From contig CANLUC010000004.1 of NCBI GenBank assembly GCA_947494195.1, positions 310,188 through 374,187 of the forward strand: 64,000 nt of DNA, given 5' to 3'. The position numbers were made by a program, and so were the translations under genes. This document shows positions 1-11,954 of this stretch, in pieces. Source of the stretch: an uncultured Nesterenkonia sp. (lineage in GTDB: Bacteria; Actinomycetota; Actinomycetes; Actinomycetales; Micrococcaceae). A model generated the notes under the pieces. That model was given only the letters and a program-made list of their open reading frames with translations, did not search any database and was not told the origin of the DNA. Numbering within the stretch: position 1 is the first letter of the stretch; each line of letters begins with the position of its first letter.

Positions 1-696
1 GTGACCACCAACATCCTTTCGCACCGCGGCCGCACCATCCGCCCCAAGACCAAGAACCAGCAGACCTATGTGGACACCATCGATGAGTCCACGGTGGTCT
101 TCGGCATCGGCCCCGCCGGCACCGGCAAGACCTATCTGGCCATGGCCAAGGCGGTCCAGGCGCTGCAGGCTCGTGAGGTGAACCGGATCATCCTGACCCG
201 GCCGGCGGTGGAGGCTGGGGAGAAGCTGGGGTTCCTGCCCGGCAGCCTCAACGACAAGATCGACCCCTACCTGCGCCCCCTCTACGATGCGCTGCACGAC
301 ATGATCGATCCGGACTCCATCCCGCGGCTCATGGAATCGGGCATCATCGAGGTCGCCCCGCTGGCCTATATGCGCGGTCGCACGCTCAACGACTCCTTCA
401 TCATCCTGGACGAGGCGCAGAACACCACGGCGGAGCAGATGAAGATGTTCTTGACCCGGCTCGGCTTCAACTCCAAGATCGTGGTCACCGGTGACATCAC
501 CCAGGTCGACCTGCCCCGCGGCACCGATTCCGGTCTGCGCACCGTCATCGACATCCTTGAAGGCGTCGAAGGCATCGCCATGTCGCGCTTCGGCTCCGAG
601 GACGTGGTCCGCCACGCACTGGTCGGCCGGATCGTGGACGCCTACGAGCGGCACCAGGACAAGGCGCCCGCCCCGCGCCGCGGCGGCCGACGATGA
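1..696 (+). CDS. phoH: PhoH family ATPase (5' truncated by window edge)
   Basis: [18 protein letters not shown] Walker A, LDEAQNTT Walker [16 protein letters not shown]; shorter than typical PhoH so N-terminus probably lies outside the window; followed by ybeY-CNNM-era as in other actinobacteria. Confidence 0.93.
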   Translation: MTTNILSHRGRTIRPKTKNQQTYVDTIDESTVVFGIGPAGTGKTYLAMAKAVQALQAREVNRIILTRPAVEAGEKLGFLPGSLNDKIDPYLRPLYDALHDMIDPDSIPRLMESGIIEVAPLAYMRGRTLNDSFIILDEAQNTTAEQMKMFLTRLGFNSKIVVTGDITQVDLPRGTDSGLRTVIDILEGVEGIAMSRFGSEDVVRHALVGRIVDAYERHQDKAPAPRRGGRR

Positions 697-1187
697 GCAG
701 CGAGGTGCAGGTCACCGTCGAGGACAGCTCCGGCTCGGACCTGATCTCCGGGAATCATCTGGCCACGCTGCTCGACCTCAGCTGCTTCCTCTACGCCAAG
801 CTGCACCTGAGCCGCGACGTCGCACTGTCCATCACGCTGGTGGACGAGGAGGCGATGGAACAGCTGCACCTGGACTGGATGAACCTGCCCGGTGCCACCG
901 ATGTGATGAGCTTTCCGATGGATGAGCTGATCGCCGGCACCGCGGACGATCCGGTCACCGAGGGCGTGCTGGGTGACATCGTGATCTGCCCGGCCATCGC
1001 GCAGCACCAGGCAGTGGCCAACGGCCACGGCCTGGGCGACGAGCTCGCCCTGCTGACCACGCACGGCGTGCTGCATCTGCTCGGTCACGACCACGCCGAG
1101 CCTGAGGATCGAGAGACGATGTTCACCCTGCAACGAGTGCTCCTCGAGGAGTACCTCGGTCATACCGCCCCCACCCCGACGGTCTGA
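693..1187 (+). CDS. ybeY: Endoribonuclease YbeY
   Basis: [11 protein letters not shown] motif; 4-nt overlap with phoH; conserved neighbourhood. Confidence 0.95.
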   Translation: MSSEVQVTVEDSSGSDLISGNHLATLLDLSCFLYAKLHLSRDVALSITLVDEEAMEQLHLDWMNLPGATDVMSFPMDELIAGTADDPVTEGVLGDIVICPAIAQHQAVANGHGLGDELALLTTHGVLHLLGHDHAEPEDRETMFTLQRVLLEEYLGHTAPTPTV

Positions 1188-1189
1188 GC

Positions 1190-2632
1190 ATGACCCTGGG
1201 AATCCTGATCCTCCTCGCGCTGGCCAGCGCCGTGCTGTCCTTCACCCTCTCCGCCGCAGACTCCGCCTTCCTTCGGCTGAGCCGCCGCGAGGCTGAAGAG
1301 ATCGCCGATCAGCGCGGCTCCACCGCCGTCGAGATGATCCTGGCGCAGCCGGTGGCTCACACTCTGGCGCTGCAGATGTGGCGCTGGCTCTTCACCACGG
1401 CCATGGTCGTGCTGATCGTCCTCGCCTCCGCCCTCACGCTGCACGGCCTCGCCGCCGGCGCGCTGCTCGGCTCCGGCATCCTGCTGCTCGGCGGACTCGT
1501 GACCGCCGCGCTCTCGCCGAGCCGGGTGGGACGCGGACATCATCTGCTCGTCGCTGCAGCCACGGCACGGCTGGTGCGCGGACTGCGCGTGGTCCTGGGA
1601 CCGCTTCCCGTCGCGCTGAGCCGCATCGGTGCGCGCACCGTGCCCGGAACGGCGGACACCGATCGTGGGTTCTTCGACGACGAGGAGTTCCGCGAGTTCG
1701 TCACCCGCGCCTCGGAGACGGACATCATCGAGGACACCGAGGCGGAGCTGATCCAGTCAGTCTTCGACCTCTCCGCGACCCGCGTGCGAGCGGTCATGGT
1801 GCCCCGCACCGACATGGTCACCGTGGAGTCCGGCACCACGCTCTCCGAAGTGATGACGCTGTTCCTGCGCTCGGGCTACTCCCGCATCCCGGTGGTGCGC
1901 GGCTCCGCCGATGACATCACCGGCATGATCTACCTCAAGGACGCCGCGTACCTGCAGCATCGCCTGCTCGGCAGCGAGGCCCCGAGCGCCTTCGTCGGGC
2001 GAGACCCGGACTCGATAGCGGTGGACGAGCTGCAGCGCGATGTCCGCTATGTGCCTGAGTCCAAGCCGGTCTCGGAGTTCCTCTCCGAGCTCCAGCGCGA
2101 GTCCACCCATGTGGCCATCGTGGTGGACGAGTACGGCGGCACCGCCGGGATGGTCACCCTGGAGGATCTGATCGAGGAGATCGTCGGTGAGATCGTCGAT
2201 GAGTACGACACCGAGGCCGCCGAGATCGAGGACCTCGAGGAGGGTCGGCGTCGACTCTCCGCACGCATGTCGGTGGATGACTTCGCCGAGCTCTACGAGC
2301 TTGACCTCGATGATGAGGAGGAGGTCGACACGGTCGGCGGGCTGCTTGCCAAGGCCCTGGGGCGTGTGGCCATCGCCGGTTCCGAGGTGGAGATCCCGCG
2401 GCGCAGCGGCCCCGGAGTGGTGCTGCGTGCCGACCGGCTCGAAGGCCGACGCAACCGAGTCAGCCACGTGCTCGCCTGGGAGGCCGAGGACAGTCGCGGC
2501 GCCCGCGCAGGGCTCGGCACCGCCGATGAGCCCGAGGGGCTGCATCTGCGCGTCGGAGAGACAGCAGCAGGAGAGGATCGCCAGGCCGCAACCGCGGCGC
2601 AGGCGCAGGAGAGGATCGGGACACCACGATGA
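1190..2632 (+). CDS. CNNM/CBS-domain (hemolysin/CorC-like) membrane protein
   Basis: N-terminal TM region, CBS pair (RAVMVPRTDMVTVESG...SRIPVVRGSADDITGMIYLKD; VDEYGGTAGMVTLEDLIEEIVGEI), C-terminal CorC_HlyC-like domain. Confidence 0.93.
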   Translation: MTLGILILLALASAVLSFTLSAADSAFLRLSRREAEEIADQRGSTAVEMILAQPVAHTLALQMWRWLFTTAMVVLIVLASALTLHGLAAGALLGSGILLLGGLVTAALSPSRVGRGHHLLVAAATARLVRGLRVVLGPLPVALSRIGARTVPGTADTDRGFFDDEEFREFVTRASETDIIEDTEAELIQSVFDLSATRVRAVMVPRTDMVTVESGTTLSEVMTLFLRSGYSRIPVVRGSADDITGMIYLKDAAYLQHRLLGSEAPSAFVGRDPDSIAVDELQRDVRYVPESKPVSEFLSELQRESTHVAIVVDEYGGTAGMVTLEDLIEEIVGEIVDEYDTEAAEIEDLEEGRRRLSARMSVDDFAELYELDLDDEEEVDTVGGLLAKALGRVAIAGSEVEIPRRSGPGVVLRADRLEGRRNRVSHVLAWEAEDSRGARAGLGTADEPEGLHLRVGETAAGEDRQAATAAQAQERIGTPR

Positions 2633-3615
2633 GCAAGTCAGAGATGCCGCCGCAGCTGGACGGCTTCGCCACGTTCGACGAGAACTTCCGGGCCGGCTTC
2701 GCCAGCATGGTGGGACGTCCGAATGCCGGCAAGTCCACGCTCACCAATGCCCTGGTCGGGGAGAAGGTGGCGATCACCTCGTCCAAACCACAGACCACCC
2801 GACACACGATCCGCGGCATCGTGCACCGCAGCGACTTCCAGCTCGTGCTGGTCGATACCCCGGGCCTGCACCGTCCGCGGACCCTGTTGGGCAAGCGGCT
2901 CAACGGACTTGTCATCGATACCCTCTCCGAAGTCGACGTGGTCGGCTTCTGCATCCCGGCCGATGAGAAGATCGGCCCCGGTGACCGCTTCATCGCCGCG
3001 CAGCTGACCAAGCTTCCGCACAAGCGGGTCATCGCCCTGGTGACCAAGGTGGACAAGGTCTCCCGCGAGGATCTTGCCGAGCAGCTCATGGCAGTGGACC
3101 AGCTCGGGCGCGAGCACCTGGCACAGGAGGGCCGACAGGCTGGCGGATTCGCCGAGATCATTCCGGTCTCCGCCCTCGAGGGGGAGCAGACGGATGTGGT
3201 GGTGCAGCAGCTCGCGGCGATGATGCCGATCTCCCCGCCGCTCTACCCCGAGGGCGACCTCACCGATGAGCCGGAGGCCGTCATGGTCGCCGAGCTCGTC
3301 CGTGAGGCGGCGCTCGAGGACGTCCGTGACGAGTTGCCGCATTCGATCGCTGTGGTGGTCGAGGAGATGGTCCCGCGCGAAGATCGGCCGGAGGACAGGC
3401 CGCTGCTCGACGTACGGGTCTCCATCCATGTGGAGCGTGACTCACAGAAGGCGATCATCATCGGCAAGCGCGGGGCCAGGCTCAAGGCCATCGGCTCTGA
3501 CGCGCGCGCCGGAATCGTCAAGCTCCTGGGCACCCCCGTCTACCTCGACCTTCATGTGAAGGTGACCAAGGACTGGCAGCGCGACCCGAAGAAGCTGGGA
3601 CGCCTCGGCTTCTAG
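2629..3615 (+). CDS. era: GTPase Era
   Basis: GRPNAGKSTLTNALVGEKVAITSSKPQTTRHTIRGI, DTPGLHRPR, KH domain IIIGKRGARLKAIG. Confidence 0.97.
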   Translation: MSKSEMPPQLDGFATFDENFRAGFASMVGRPNAGKSTLTNALVGEKVAITSSKPQTTRHTIRGIVHRSDFQLVLVDTPGLHRPRTLLGKRLNGLVIDTLSEVDVVGFCIPADEKIGPGDRFIAAQLTKLPHKRVIALVTKVDKVSREDLAEQLMAVDQLGREHLAQEGRQAGGFAEIIPVSALEGEQTDVVVQQLAAMMPISPPLYPEGDLTDEPEAVMVAELVREAALEDVRDELPHSIAVVVEEMVPREDRPEDRPLLDVRVSIHVERDSQKAIIIGKRGARLKAIGSDARAGIVKLLGTPVYLDLHVKVTKDWQRDPKKLGRLGF

Positions 3616-3617
3616 CC

Positions 3618-3638
3618 CGGACCACTCCCTCTGGTCCG
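3618..3638 (+). terminator. possible hairpin terminator after era
   Basis: CGGACCA-ctccctc-TGGTCCG directly after era stop; no U-tract. Confidence 0.35.
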
Positions 3639-3726
3639 CGGACGCTGTCCACATGATGAGAATCACCATGGACCCCTGCGTCCCAGATGGCTGCGTGCTA
3701 GTTTGAATCTTGTGCAGACCACATTC

Positions 3727-3786
3727 ATGCGTGAGCTACGACTAGAGCTTCTCCGCCGCAGCGGGGAAGAGCTCGCGCACCCCTGA
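3727..3786 (+). CDS. putative leucine-rich leader peptide of leuA (MRELRLELLRRSGEELAHP)
   Basis: ATG CGT GAG CTA CGA CTA GAG CTT CTC ... CTC GCG CAC CCC TGA: 5 Leu codons in 19, two of them CTA, expected to be rare at this GC content; upstream in-frame GTG at 3712 is an alternative start. Confidence 0.6.
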   Translation: MRELRLELLRRSGEELAHP

Positions 3787-3843
3787 TCCAAGCTTCCGGA
3801 CACGGTCAAGCTTCTCAGCATCAGCACGGCGCGGCACTTCTCA

Positions 3844-3880
3844 GGTCGAATCCCTGCTGCGGAGTTCCTCCGCCTCGACC
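3844..3880 (+). promoter_or_regulatory. hairpin between leuA leader peptide and leuA (candidate attenuator)
   Basis: GGTCGA-atccctgct-GCGGAG-ttc-CTCCGC-c-TCGACC nested inverted repeats, ~35 nt upstream of leuA ATG. Confidence 0.5.
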
Positions 3881-3901
3881 GCCTGCCCCCAGCACGATTA
3901 G

Positions 3902-5706
<1,805 letters not shown>

Positions 5707-5776
5707 TAGTTCCGCGCACCGCGGATCCGCCCACAGATGGGGATCCGCGGTGAACGTGCTGTAGTACTCTGCCACC

Positions 5777-6523
5777 ATGGCCGGCTCCACCTTCGCGTCC
5801 CGCTCGTACCGGGATTCAGCGATCATCCTGCGCACCCAGAACCTGGGGGAGGCCGATCGCATCCTCACCGCGCTGACCTCGGGCCATGGCCTGGTGCGCG
5901 CCGTGGCCAAAGGGGTGCGCCGGACCTCATCGAAGTTCGGTGCCACGGTGGAGCCGTTCATGGTGGCAGACGTGCAGTTCGTCCACGGCAGGTCACTGGA
6001 CATCGTCACCCAGGCCACCTCCAAGAACACCTACGGGCCGCCCATCGTCGCCGACTACGACAAGTACATGGCGGCGAGCACCATGGCCGAGGCCGCGGAA
6101 CGCCTCATGGACGCGGAGTCCGACCCTGTCTTCGGCGGCCAGCAGTTCACCCTGCTCCATGGCGCCTATTCAGCCTTGGCGCGGGGAATCCACCCGGCCG
6201 ACGTCGTGCTGAACTCCTACCTGCTGCGCGCGCTGTCCTCGGCAGGGTGGGCCGTCACCTGGACCTCCTGTGTCTCCTGTGGCAGACCCGGAGCGCATAC
6301 CGGATTCCATCCCGCCGCCAGCGGCCCGGTCTGTGTGGACTGCCGTCCGCCCGGCACCCGCACCCTGGAACCGGCCACGGTGCAGCTGCTGCACGCGCTG
6401 CAGCACGGAGAGTGGGAGCAGACCAGAGCGGCGCGCAGCGATATCCGGCATGAGGCCACCTCCGTGGTGACCAGCTACACCCAACATCACCTGGAGCGCC
6501 GACTCAGCTCGCTGGGGCTCTGA
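5777..6523 (+). CDS. recO: DNA repair protein RecO
   Basis: RSYRDSAIILRTQNLGEADRILTALTSGHGLVRAVAKGVRRTSSKFGA; CxxC...CxxC zinc motif. Confidence 0.95.
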   Translation: MAGSTFASRSYRDSAIILRTQNLGEADRILTALTSGHGLVRAVAKGVRRTSSKFGATVEPFMVADVQFVHGRSLDIVTQATSKNTYGPPIVADYDKYMAASTMAEAAERLMDAESDPVFGGQQFTLLHGAYSALARGIHPADVVLNSYLLRALSSAGWAVTWTSCVSCGRPGAHTGFHPAASGPVCVDCRPPGTRTLEPATVQLLHALQHGEWEQTRAARSDIRHEATSVVTSYTQHHLERRLSSLGL

Positions 6524-6580
6524 CCCCGCCGGTTCTGAGCCCGCATTCAGCTGATGAGCGGCCATGGAAGAATGAGGGCC

Positions 6581-7381
6581 ATGTCCACGCGCAGCTATCA
6601 GGACCCGGCACCTCATCCCGACGGCGTCTCGGCCCCCCACGTGCCGCCGGAGCTGGTCCCGGCACATATCGGCATCGTCATGGACGGCAACGGCCGCTGG
6701 GCCAACCAGCGCGGGCTTCCCCGCACCGAAGGCCACCGGGCCGGCGAGGCCGCGCTGATGGACGTGATCGCCGGAGCGATCGAGATCGGCGTCAAGCACA
6801 TCAGCGTCTACGCGTTCTCCACCGAGAACTGGAAGCGATCACCGGATGAGGTCCGTTTCCTGATGGGCTACTCCCGTCAGGTGCTCCGGCGGCAGCGCGA
6901 CGTGCTGAACTCCTGGGGCGTGCGGATCCGCTGGAACGGGCAGCCGGGAAGGCTCTGGCGTTCGGTGATCCGCGAGCTGGAGACCTCCGAGGAGCTGACC
7001 GCGCAGAACACCCGCTTCACGCTGACCATGTGCGTGAACTATGGCGGGCGTGCCGAGATCACTGACGCGGTCAAGCTCATCGCTCGCGAGGTGGCGGCGG
7101 GACGGATGGACCCCGGAAAGATCACCGAGAAGACCGTCGCGGCTCACCTGGATGAGCCGGACCTGCCTGATGTGGACCTCTTCCTGCGCAGCTCCGGCGA
7201 GCAGCGGATCTCAAACTTCCTGCTCTGGCAGTCCGCCTACGCGGAGATGGTCTTCATGGACGTGCTCTGGCCGGACGTGGACCGCACCACGCTGTGGGAA
7301 GCTGTGGAGATCTACGCCAGACGAGACCGCCGCTACGGCGCCGCGGTGGACAGGTTCACGGCCGACCGCTCCGGGGCGTAG
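6581..7381 (+). CDS. uppS: isoprenyl transferase (undecaprenyl/decaprenyl diphosphate synthase family)
   Basis: [63 protein letters not shown]. Confidence 0.95.
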   Translation: MSTRSYQDPAPHPDGVSAPHVPPELVPAHIGIVMDGNGRWANQRGLPRTEGHRAGEAALMDVIAGAIEIGVKHISVYAFSTENWKRSPDEVRFLMGYSRQVLRRQRDVLNSWGVRIRWNGQPGRLWRSVIRELETSEELTAQNTRFTLTMCVNYGGRAEITDAVKLIAREVAAGRMDPGKITEKTVAAHLDEPDLPDVDLFLRSSGEQRISNFLLWQSAYAEMVFMDVLWPDVDRTTLWEAVEIYARRDRRYGAAVDRFTADRSGA

Positions 7382-8403
7382 GCCAGGAGCCAGCGCTGCA
7401 CCTCATCGAAGGCGCGGTTGCGGACGGCCTCCTCGGAGGCGAAGACATCATGCAGCGCGCGGTGGACGCGCACCACGGTCACCTGATCGCCGAGCTTGAC
7501 GGCCCGGCGGGCCAGCAGCTCCACATCGAGCACCGAGTCGGATTCCTTGAGCTCCTCGGTCCAGTGCCGGCGGTAGGCGGTGGTCCCGGAGAGCAGCACC
7601 AGGATCGGCAGCGTGAGCCCCAGGCCTTCGTAGACCTTGCGATGTCCGGCAAGTACGGCGCGCATCCAGCCCGCCCGGATGGGGAAGGAGTTTCGCGGTC
7701 GCCACTGCGGATGCAAGGTCCATTCCCCCTGGGCCTGGTTGGACAGCGATTGCCAGTAGTTGTCGATGGCGGGAAGCTTCAGCGCCCTGGTGGGGGAGAA
7801 CTGGCCCAGCGGAGCGAGGATTCCCTCGGTGGCGGTCCTCGCGGCGACGTCCCCGGAGAGCTCGAGCCAGGGGCTGTTCAGGATCAGTGCGCTGGTTCTG
7901 CTGGGGTTTCGCTGCGCCCACAGGGCTGCCACCAGGCCGCCGGTGGAGTGTGCATGGATGATCGGCGCTGGCGAATCGGGGTGCATGGCCCGGATCTCGG
8001 CCAGAGCGGCGTCCAGGTCGGCGTCGTAGGTCTCCAGGGAGGCCACATACCCCGGGGTCTGCCAGCTGCGCAGGCTGCGTCCGTACTTCCGCAGGTCCAG
8101 TGCGTAGAAGGGGCGCCCCGAGCGCTGCCAGCTGCGGGCCAGGGGAAGGTTGTAGAAGTAATCGGACCAGCCGTGGATGTGCAGCACAGGGGCAAGCTCG
8201 ACGCTCTCCGCAGCGCTGTCCCCGGTGGTGGACCGGTGCTTCGCGTGGACCTGCTGCTGCGCCGGGTCGGGGGAGTAGCTGATCAGGGTGGCGCTGACGC
8301 TTCCCTCCTCATCCTCACCCAGCGGCAGGGTCAGACGCAGGCAGTCTTGAAGATGGTCGGCTGACCAGACGCCGGGCGGCGTGTCCTCGAGCAGTTCGTC
8401 CAT
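7333..8403 (-). CDS. alpha/beta hydrolase
   Basis: HAHSTGG nucleophile elbow, HGWSDYFYN oxyanion region, [11 protein letters not shown] catalytic His; start chosen at [10 protein letters not shown]; 3' end overlaps uppS by 49 nt convergently. Confidence 0.85.
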   Translation of the reverse strand: MDELLEDTPPGVWSADHLQDCLRLTLPLGEDEEGSVSATLISYSPDPAQQQVHAKHRSTTGDSAAESVELAPVLHIHGWSDYFYNLPLARSWQRSGRPFYALDLRKYGRSLRSWQTPGYVASLETYDADLDAALAEIRAMHPDSPAPIIHAHSTGGLVAALWAQRNPSRTSALILNSPWLELSGDVAARTATEGILAPLGQFSPTRALKLPAIDNYWQSLSNQAQGEWTLHPQWRPRNSFPIRAGWMRAVLAGHRKVYEGLGLTLPILVLLSGTTAYRRHWTEELKESDSVLDVELLARRAVKLGDQVTVVRVHRALHDVFASEEAVRNRAFDEVQRWLLAYAPERSAVNLSTAAP

Positions 8404-8448
8404 GAGATCCATCCTAATGAGACCTCGAACTCCGGTGCGCATTCTAGG

Positions 8449-9531
8449 ATGGAAGCCATGTATCGCTTCCTCTTCACCTCCGTTCTCTCCCGACTGGATC
8501 CCGAGACCGCCCATCATCTGGTCATCTCCGGGCTGCGGCTGGGTGAGAGGATCGGAGTCAGCACGGCTCTCGCGCGATGGTGCAGACCCGCCGAATCGCT
8601 GGAGATCAAGGCGCTGGGCCTGGTGTGGCCCTCACCCTTCGGCCTGGCGGCCGGGTTCGACAAGGATGCGAGGACCGTCCTGCCGCTGGCGAACCTGGGC
8701 TTCGGCCACATCGAGATCGGGACCGTGACCGCCGCCGCCCAGCCGGGAAATCCGAGGCCGCGACTCTTCAGGCTGGTCAAGGACCACGCGCTGATCAATC
8801 GGATGGGGTTCAACAACGACGGCGCTGAAGCTCTGCGCCCACGGCTTCAGGACATCCGGGACCGGATCACGAGGCTGAAGGCCGCTGGACGCCACGCCCC
8901 CGTAGTGGGGGTCAACATCGGCAAGACAAAGACCACGCCCCTGGAAGAGGCCACGGCGGACTACCTGAGCTCTACACGGGTGCTGGCCCCGGTGGCCGAC
9001 TACCTGGTGGTCAATGTGTCCTCGCCGAACACCCCGGGCCTGCGCCAGCTCCAGGACATCGAAGCGCTGCGCCCCCTGCTCCTCGCCGTCGGACGGGAAG
9101 CGGATGCGGCCGCAGAACGCCACGTGCCGCTGCTGGTCAAGATCGCCCCAGACCTCAATGACGACGACGTCGACGCGGTGGCCGCGCTGGTGACCGACCT
9201 TGGGCTCGATGGTGTGATCGCAACGAACACCACGATCTCCCGCGAGGGACTGAGCACGGATCAGGAGACGGTCCAGGCGATGGGTGCCGGAGGCCTCAGC
9301 GGCCCGGTGTTGGCGCGACGTTCGATCGAGGTGCTGCAGCGGCTGCGGGAACGCCTGCCGCGCACCACTGCGATCATCTCCGTCGGGGGAGTGAGAAGCG
9401 GTGACGACGTCGCCGAGCGGCTTTCCCACGGCGCCACCCTGGTCCAGGGCTACACAGCTTTCGTCTACGAGGGCCCATTCTGGGTCCGGCGCATCAACCG
9501 TCGCCTGGCGTCCCTGCTGCGAAGCGGCTGA
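8449..9531 (+). CDS. pyrD: quinone-dependent dihydroorotate dehydrogenase
   Basis: GLAAGFDKDARTVLPLANLGFGHIEIGTVT, VVNVSSPNTPGLRQLQ, ISVGGVRSGDDVAERLSHGATLVQGYTAFVYEGP. Confidence 0.97.
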   Translation: MEAMYRFLFTSVLSRLDPETAHHLVISGLRLGERIGVSTALARWCRPAESLEIKALGLVWPSPFGLAAGFDKDARTVLPLANLGFGHIEIGTVTAAAQPGNPRPRLFRLVKDHALINRMGFNNDGAEALRPRLQDIRDRITRLKAAGRHAPVVGVNIGKTKTTPLEEATADYLSSTRVLAPVADYLVVNVSSPNTPGLRQLQDIEALRPLLLAVGREADAAAERHVPLLVKIAPDLNDDDVDAVAALVTDLGLDGVIATNTTISREGLSTDQETVQAMGAGGLSGPVLARRSIEVLQRLRERLPRTTAIISVGGVRSGDDVAERLSHGATLVQGYTAFVYEGPFWVRRINRRLASLLRSG

Positions 9532-9572
9532 TGTGGGAGCTGCGAAGCGGTGGAGCCCAGGCTACGGAGCGG
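9516..9572 (+). repeat. three imperfect 12-bp direct repeats at the pyrD 3' end
   Basis: GCTGCGAAGCGG (9516), GCTGCGAAGCGG (9539), GCTACGGAGCGG (9561), spacing 23/22 nt; pyrD TGA lies at 9529-9531. Confidence 0.75.
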
Positions 9573-9579
9573 CTGGACC

Positions 9580-10188
9580 CTAGGAGGGGAACTGCCCGCG
9601 GGCCACGAGCGGCTTGGGCAGTCGCAGTCGGCGGATCTGCAGCGCACGCATGGCGGCGTAGAAGCGGATCCCGCGTTCCCGATTCTCGGGTCCGAACTTC
9701 GCATCGAGCTTCTTGCGCACCGTGCGGCCCACCCACCATGCCTCGACGATGACGGCCAGGACGAAGAGCCACAGGATCTGGCTGACCACGATGCGCATCT
9801 GCTCGTTCATGACGAATGAGGCGAAGAGGAAGATGAGAACGATGATGAGCATCCATTCGCCGATGCCCATGCGTGCGTCGACGTAGTCGCGGACGAACCG
9901 ACGCTGCGGACCACGGTCGCGCGGGGGAAGGTGCTTCTCCTCGCCCGTCTCCATCGCCCGGCGCATCTTCACGCGCTGATCGGCCATCTGCTGGCGCTGC
10001 GCGGCGCGGGCGAGCTTGCGATCGTTCTGCACGAGGGGACGCCGTCGTGCAGCCACCTGTTCGCTGCGCTTGGGGGTGGGCACGCCCTTCTTCTCAGGCT
10101 GGCGCCTGGTGGTGGAGGCGTCCTCGCGGGCTCGAGCTGCCTCGGCCTCGGCGATCTGATCAGCGGTATTTTTCTTACGTCCTAGCAC
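9580..10188 (-). CDS. DUF3043-type membrane protein
   Basis: basic N-terminus (VLGRKKNTADQIAEAEAARARE...PTPKRSEQVAARRRPLV), two TM segments; typical actinobacterial gene next to erpA; GTG start chosen at 10188. Confidence 0.7.
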   Translation of the reverse strand: MLGRKKNTADQIAEAEAARAREDASTTRRQPEKKGVPTPKRSEQVAARRRPLVQNDRKLARAAQRQQMADQRVKMRRAMETGEEKHLPPRDRGPQRRFVRDYVDARMGIGEWMLIIVLIFLFASFVMNEQMRIVVSQILWLFVLAVIVEAWWVGRTVRKKLDAKFGPENRERGIRFYAAMRALQIRRLRLPKPLVARGQFPS

Positions 10189-10319
10189 CGCTCCAGTGTA
10201 GCGGGAATAATAGGTCGAATCTGGGCAACGAATCCCGGCCACGGGAATGAACCCTGCAGGGCTGCACGTTGTTACCGTAGAGATACAGGTCTGCCGCTAC
10301 AACGAGAGAGGTGTATGCC

Positions 10320-10736
10320 ATGAGCACCACCACCGAAGACACCACCGCCACGACGGCGGGGGAGACCGCCGCAACTGAGATCTCGGGGTCCACCGTGGAG
10401 GGCTTCAAGGCTCACCAGGTGGAGCTGAGTGAGACCGCCGCACAGAAGGTCTCATCGCTGCTGCAGCAGGAGGGCCGTGAGGATCTTCGTCTGCGCGTGG
10501 CTGTCCAGCCCGGCGGGTGCTCGGGTCTGATCTACCAGCTCTACTTCGACGAGCGCGTGCTCGACGGTGATGCGCTTCGCGCCTTCAGCGGTGTGGAGGT
10601 CGTGGTGGACAAGATGAGCGTTCCCTACCTTGAAGGCGCCACCATCGACTTCGAGGATTCGATCTCGAAGCAGGGCTTCACCATCGACAACCCCAATGCC
10701 GGCGGTTCCTGCGCCTGCGGTGACTCCTTCCACTGA
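10320..10736 (+). CDS. erpA: iron-sulfur cluster insertion protein (HesB/IscA/ErpA family)
   Basis: LRVAVQPGGCSGLIYQLYFDE ... GSCACGDSFH conserved cysteines. Confidence 0.93.
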   Translation: MSTTTEDTTATTAGETAATEISGSTVEGFKAHQVELSETAAQKVSSLLQQEGREDLRLRVAVQPGGCSGLIYQLYFDERVLDGDALRAFSGVEVVVDKMSVPYLEGATIDFEDSISKQGFTIDNPNAGGSCACGDSFH

Positions 10737-10827
10737 TCCGCAGCTCCTTCCATCCGACCCGCCGGACAGGGTGCCGCGTCACATAGGCGACATATCTGCC
10801 GCCGATTCGGAACTCGATGCTGCACAG

Positions 10828-10878
10828 ACAAAACTCCGCTTCCCTGGTTTTCTACACCGGGTAGAAGCGGAGTTTTGT
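10828..10878. terminator. strong bidirectional intrinsic terminator
   Basis: ACAAAACTCCGCTTC ... GAAGCGGAGTTTTGT, 15-bp perfect stem with T-run. Confidence 0.85.
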
Positions 10879-11076
10879 CATGTCTGGGACCACTGCGTCG
10901 AACCGAAAGGGCAGATCAGATGGTCCCGTCGCGGGTGTCCGTCCTCCCGGTCCTCTACAGGACGTAGTAGTCTTGAGCGCGAAGCGTCTATGGGGGTCTG
11001 GAGTCTGCGTGCAGCGCGGTCGACGTCACGCCGGAGGACGCAACATTCGCACACCGAGATAGAGGAAGGGCCGTCT

Positions 11077-11952
11077 GTGAGTTCGCATAAACGAACCGGC
11101 AGCCGAGGCCGTGCAGTCAAGACAGTTGCACTGGCCAGCGCGGCGGCACTGGTGCTCAGCGCCTGCTCCGGAGACAACCCCGCGGCACGCGGGTGGCTTC
11201 CGGGCAGCCGAGACACCACCAGCAACACTGCTGAACTGACTGATCTGTGGGTCAACTCCTGGATCGCGGCGCTCATCGTGGGGCTGATCACCTGGGGCCT
11301 GATGCTCTGGTGCATGATCGCCTACCGTCGGCGCAAGGGTGAGACCGGATATCCCCGTCAGCTGGCGTATAACATCCCGCTGGAGATCATGTACACGATC
11401 GTCCCGCTGGTCATGGTGGGTGTCCTGTTCTTCTACACCGACCAGGTGCAGCGTTCGGTGGATGAGCCCAACGAGGACCCCGACCTGGTGATCGACGTCC
11501 GCGGCAAGCAGTGGTCCTGGGACTTCAACTACAACTACGAGGGCGAGGAGCGCTATTTCGCTGGCGAGCAGGCACACCTCACCGGTGAGGAAGGTGTCCG
11601 CGACGAACTGCCGACGCTCTATCTCCCGGTGGATGAGCCCGTGACCTTCGAGCTGAACGCCCGTGACGTCATTCACTCGTTCTGGATCCCGGCCTTCCTG
11701 CAGAAGCGCGACATGATCCCCGGCCGTACGAATACCATCCACCTGACGCCGCAGGAGCTCGGCAGCTTCGACGGCAAGTGCGCGGAGCTCTGCGGCGAGT
11801 ACCACTCGGAGATGCTCTTCAACGTGGAAGTTGTCTCAGACGAAGAGTTCCGTGACTACCTCGAGACCCTGCCCGAGGGCAAGCTCGGCGACGAGTATGA
11901 CCGCAACCCAAACCTCCACGAAAATGTGGCCGAAACTGAAGGGGACGACTGA
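11077..11952 (+). CDS. ctaC: cytochrome c oxidase subunit II (lipoprotein)
   Basis: lipobox [10 protein letters not shown], CuA motif [25 protein letters not shown] start at 11077 (the longer ORF from 10630 includes a terminator and is not credible). Confidence 0.95.
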   Translation: MSSHKRTGSRGRAVKTVALASAAALVLSACSGDNPAARGWLPGSRDTTSNTAELTDLWVNSWIAALIVGLITWGLMLWCMIAYRRRKGETGYPRQLAYNIPLEIMYTIVPLVMVGVLFFYTDQVQRSVDEPNEDPDLVIDVRGKQWSWDFNYNYEGEERYFAGEQAHLTGEEGVRDELPTLYLPVDEPVTFELNARDVIHSFWIPAFLQKRDMIPGRTNTIHLTPQELGSFDGKCAELCGEYHSEMLFNVEVVSDEEFRDYLETLPEGKLGDEYDRNPNLHENVAETEGDD

Positions 11953-11954
11953 CA

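Noticed and set aside
10630-11076. N-terminal extension of ctaC
   Set aside because: Crosses erpA and a strong terminator; signal peptide/lipobox begins after the GTG at 11077.
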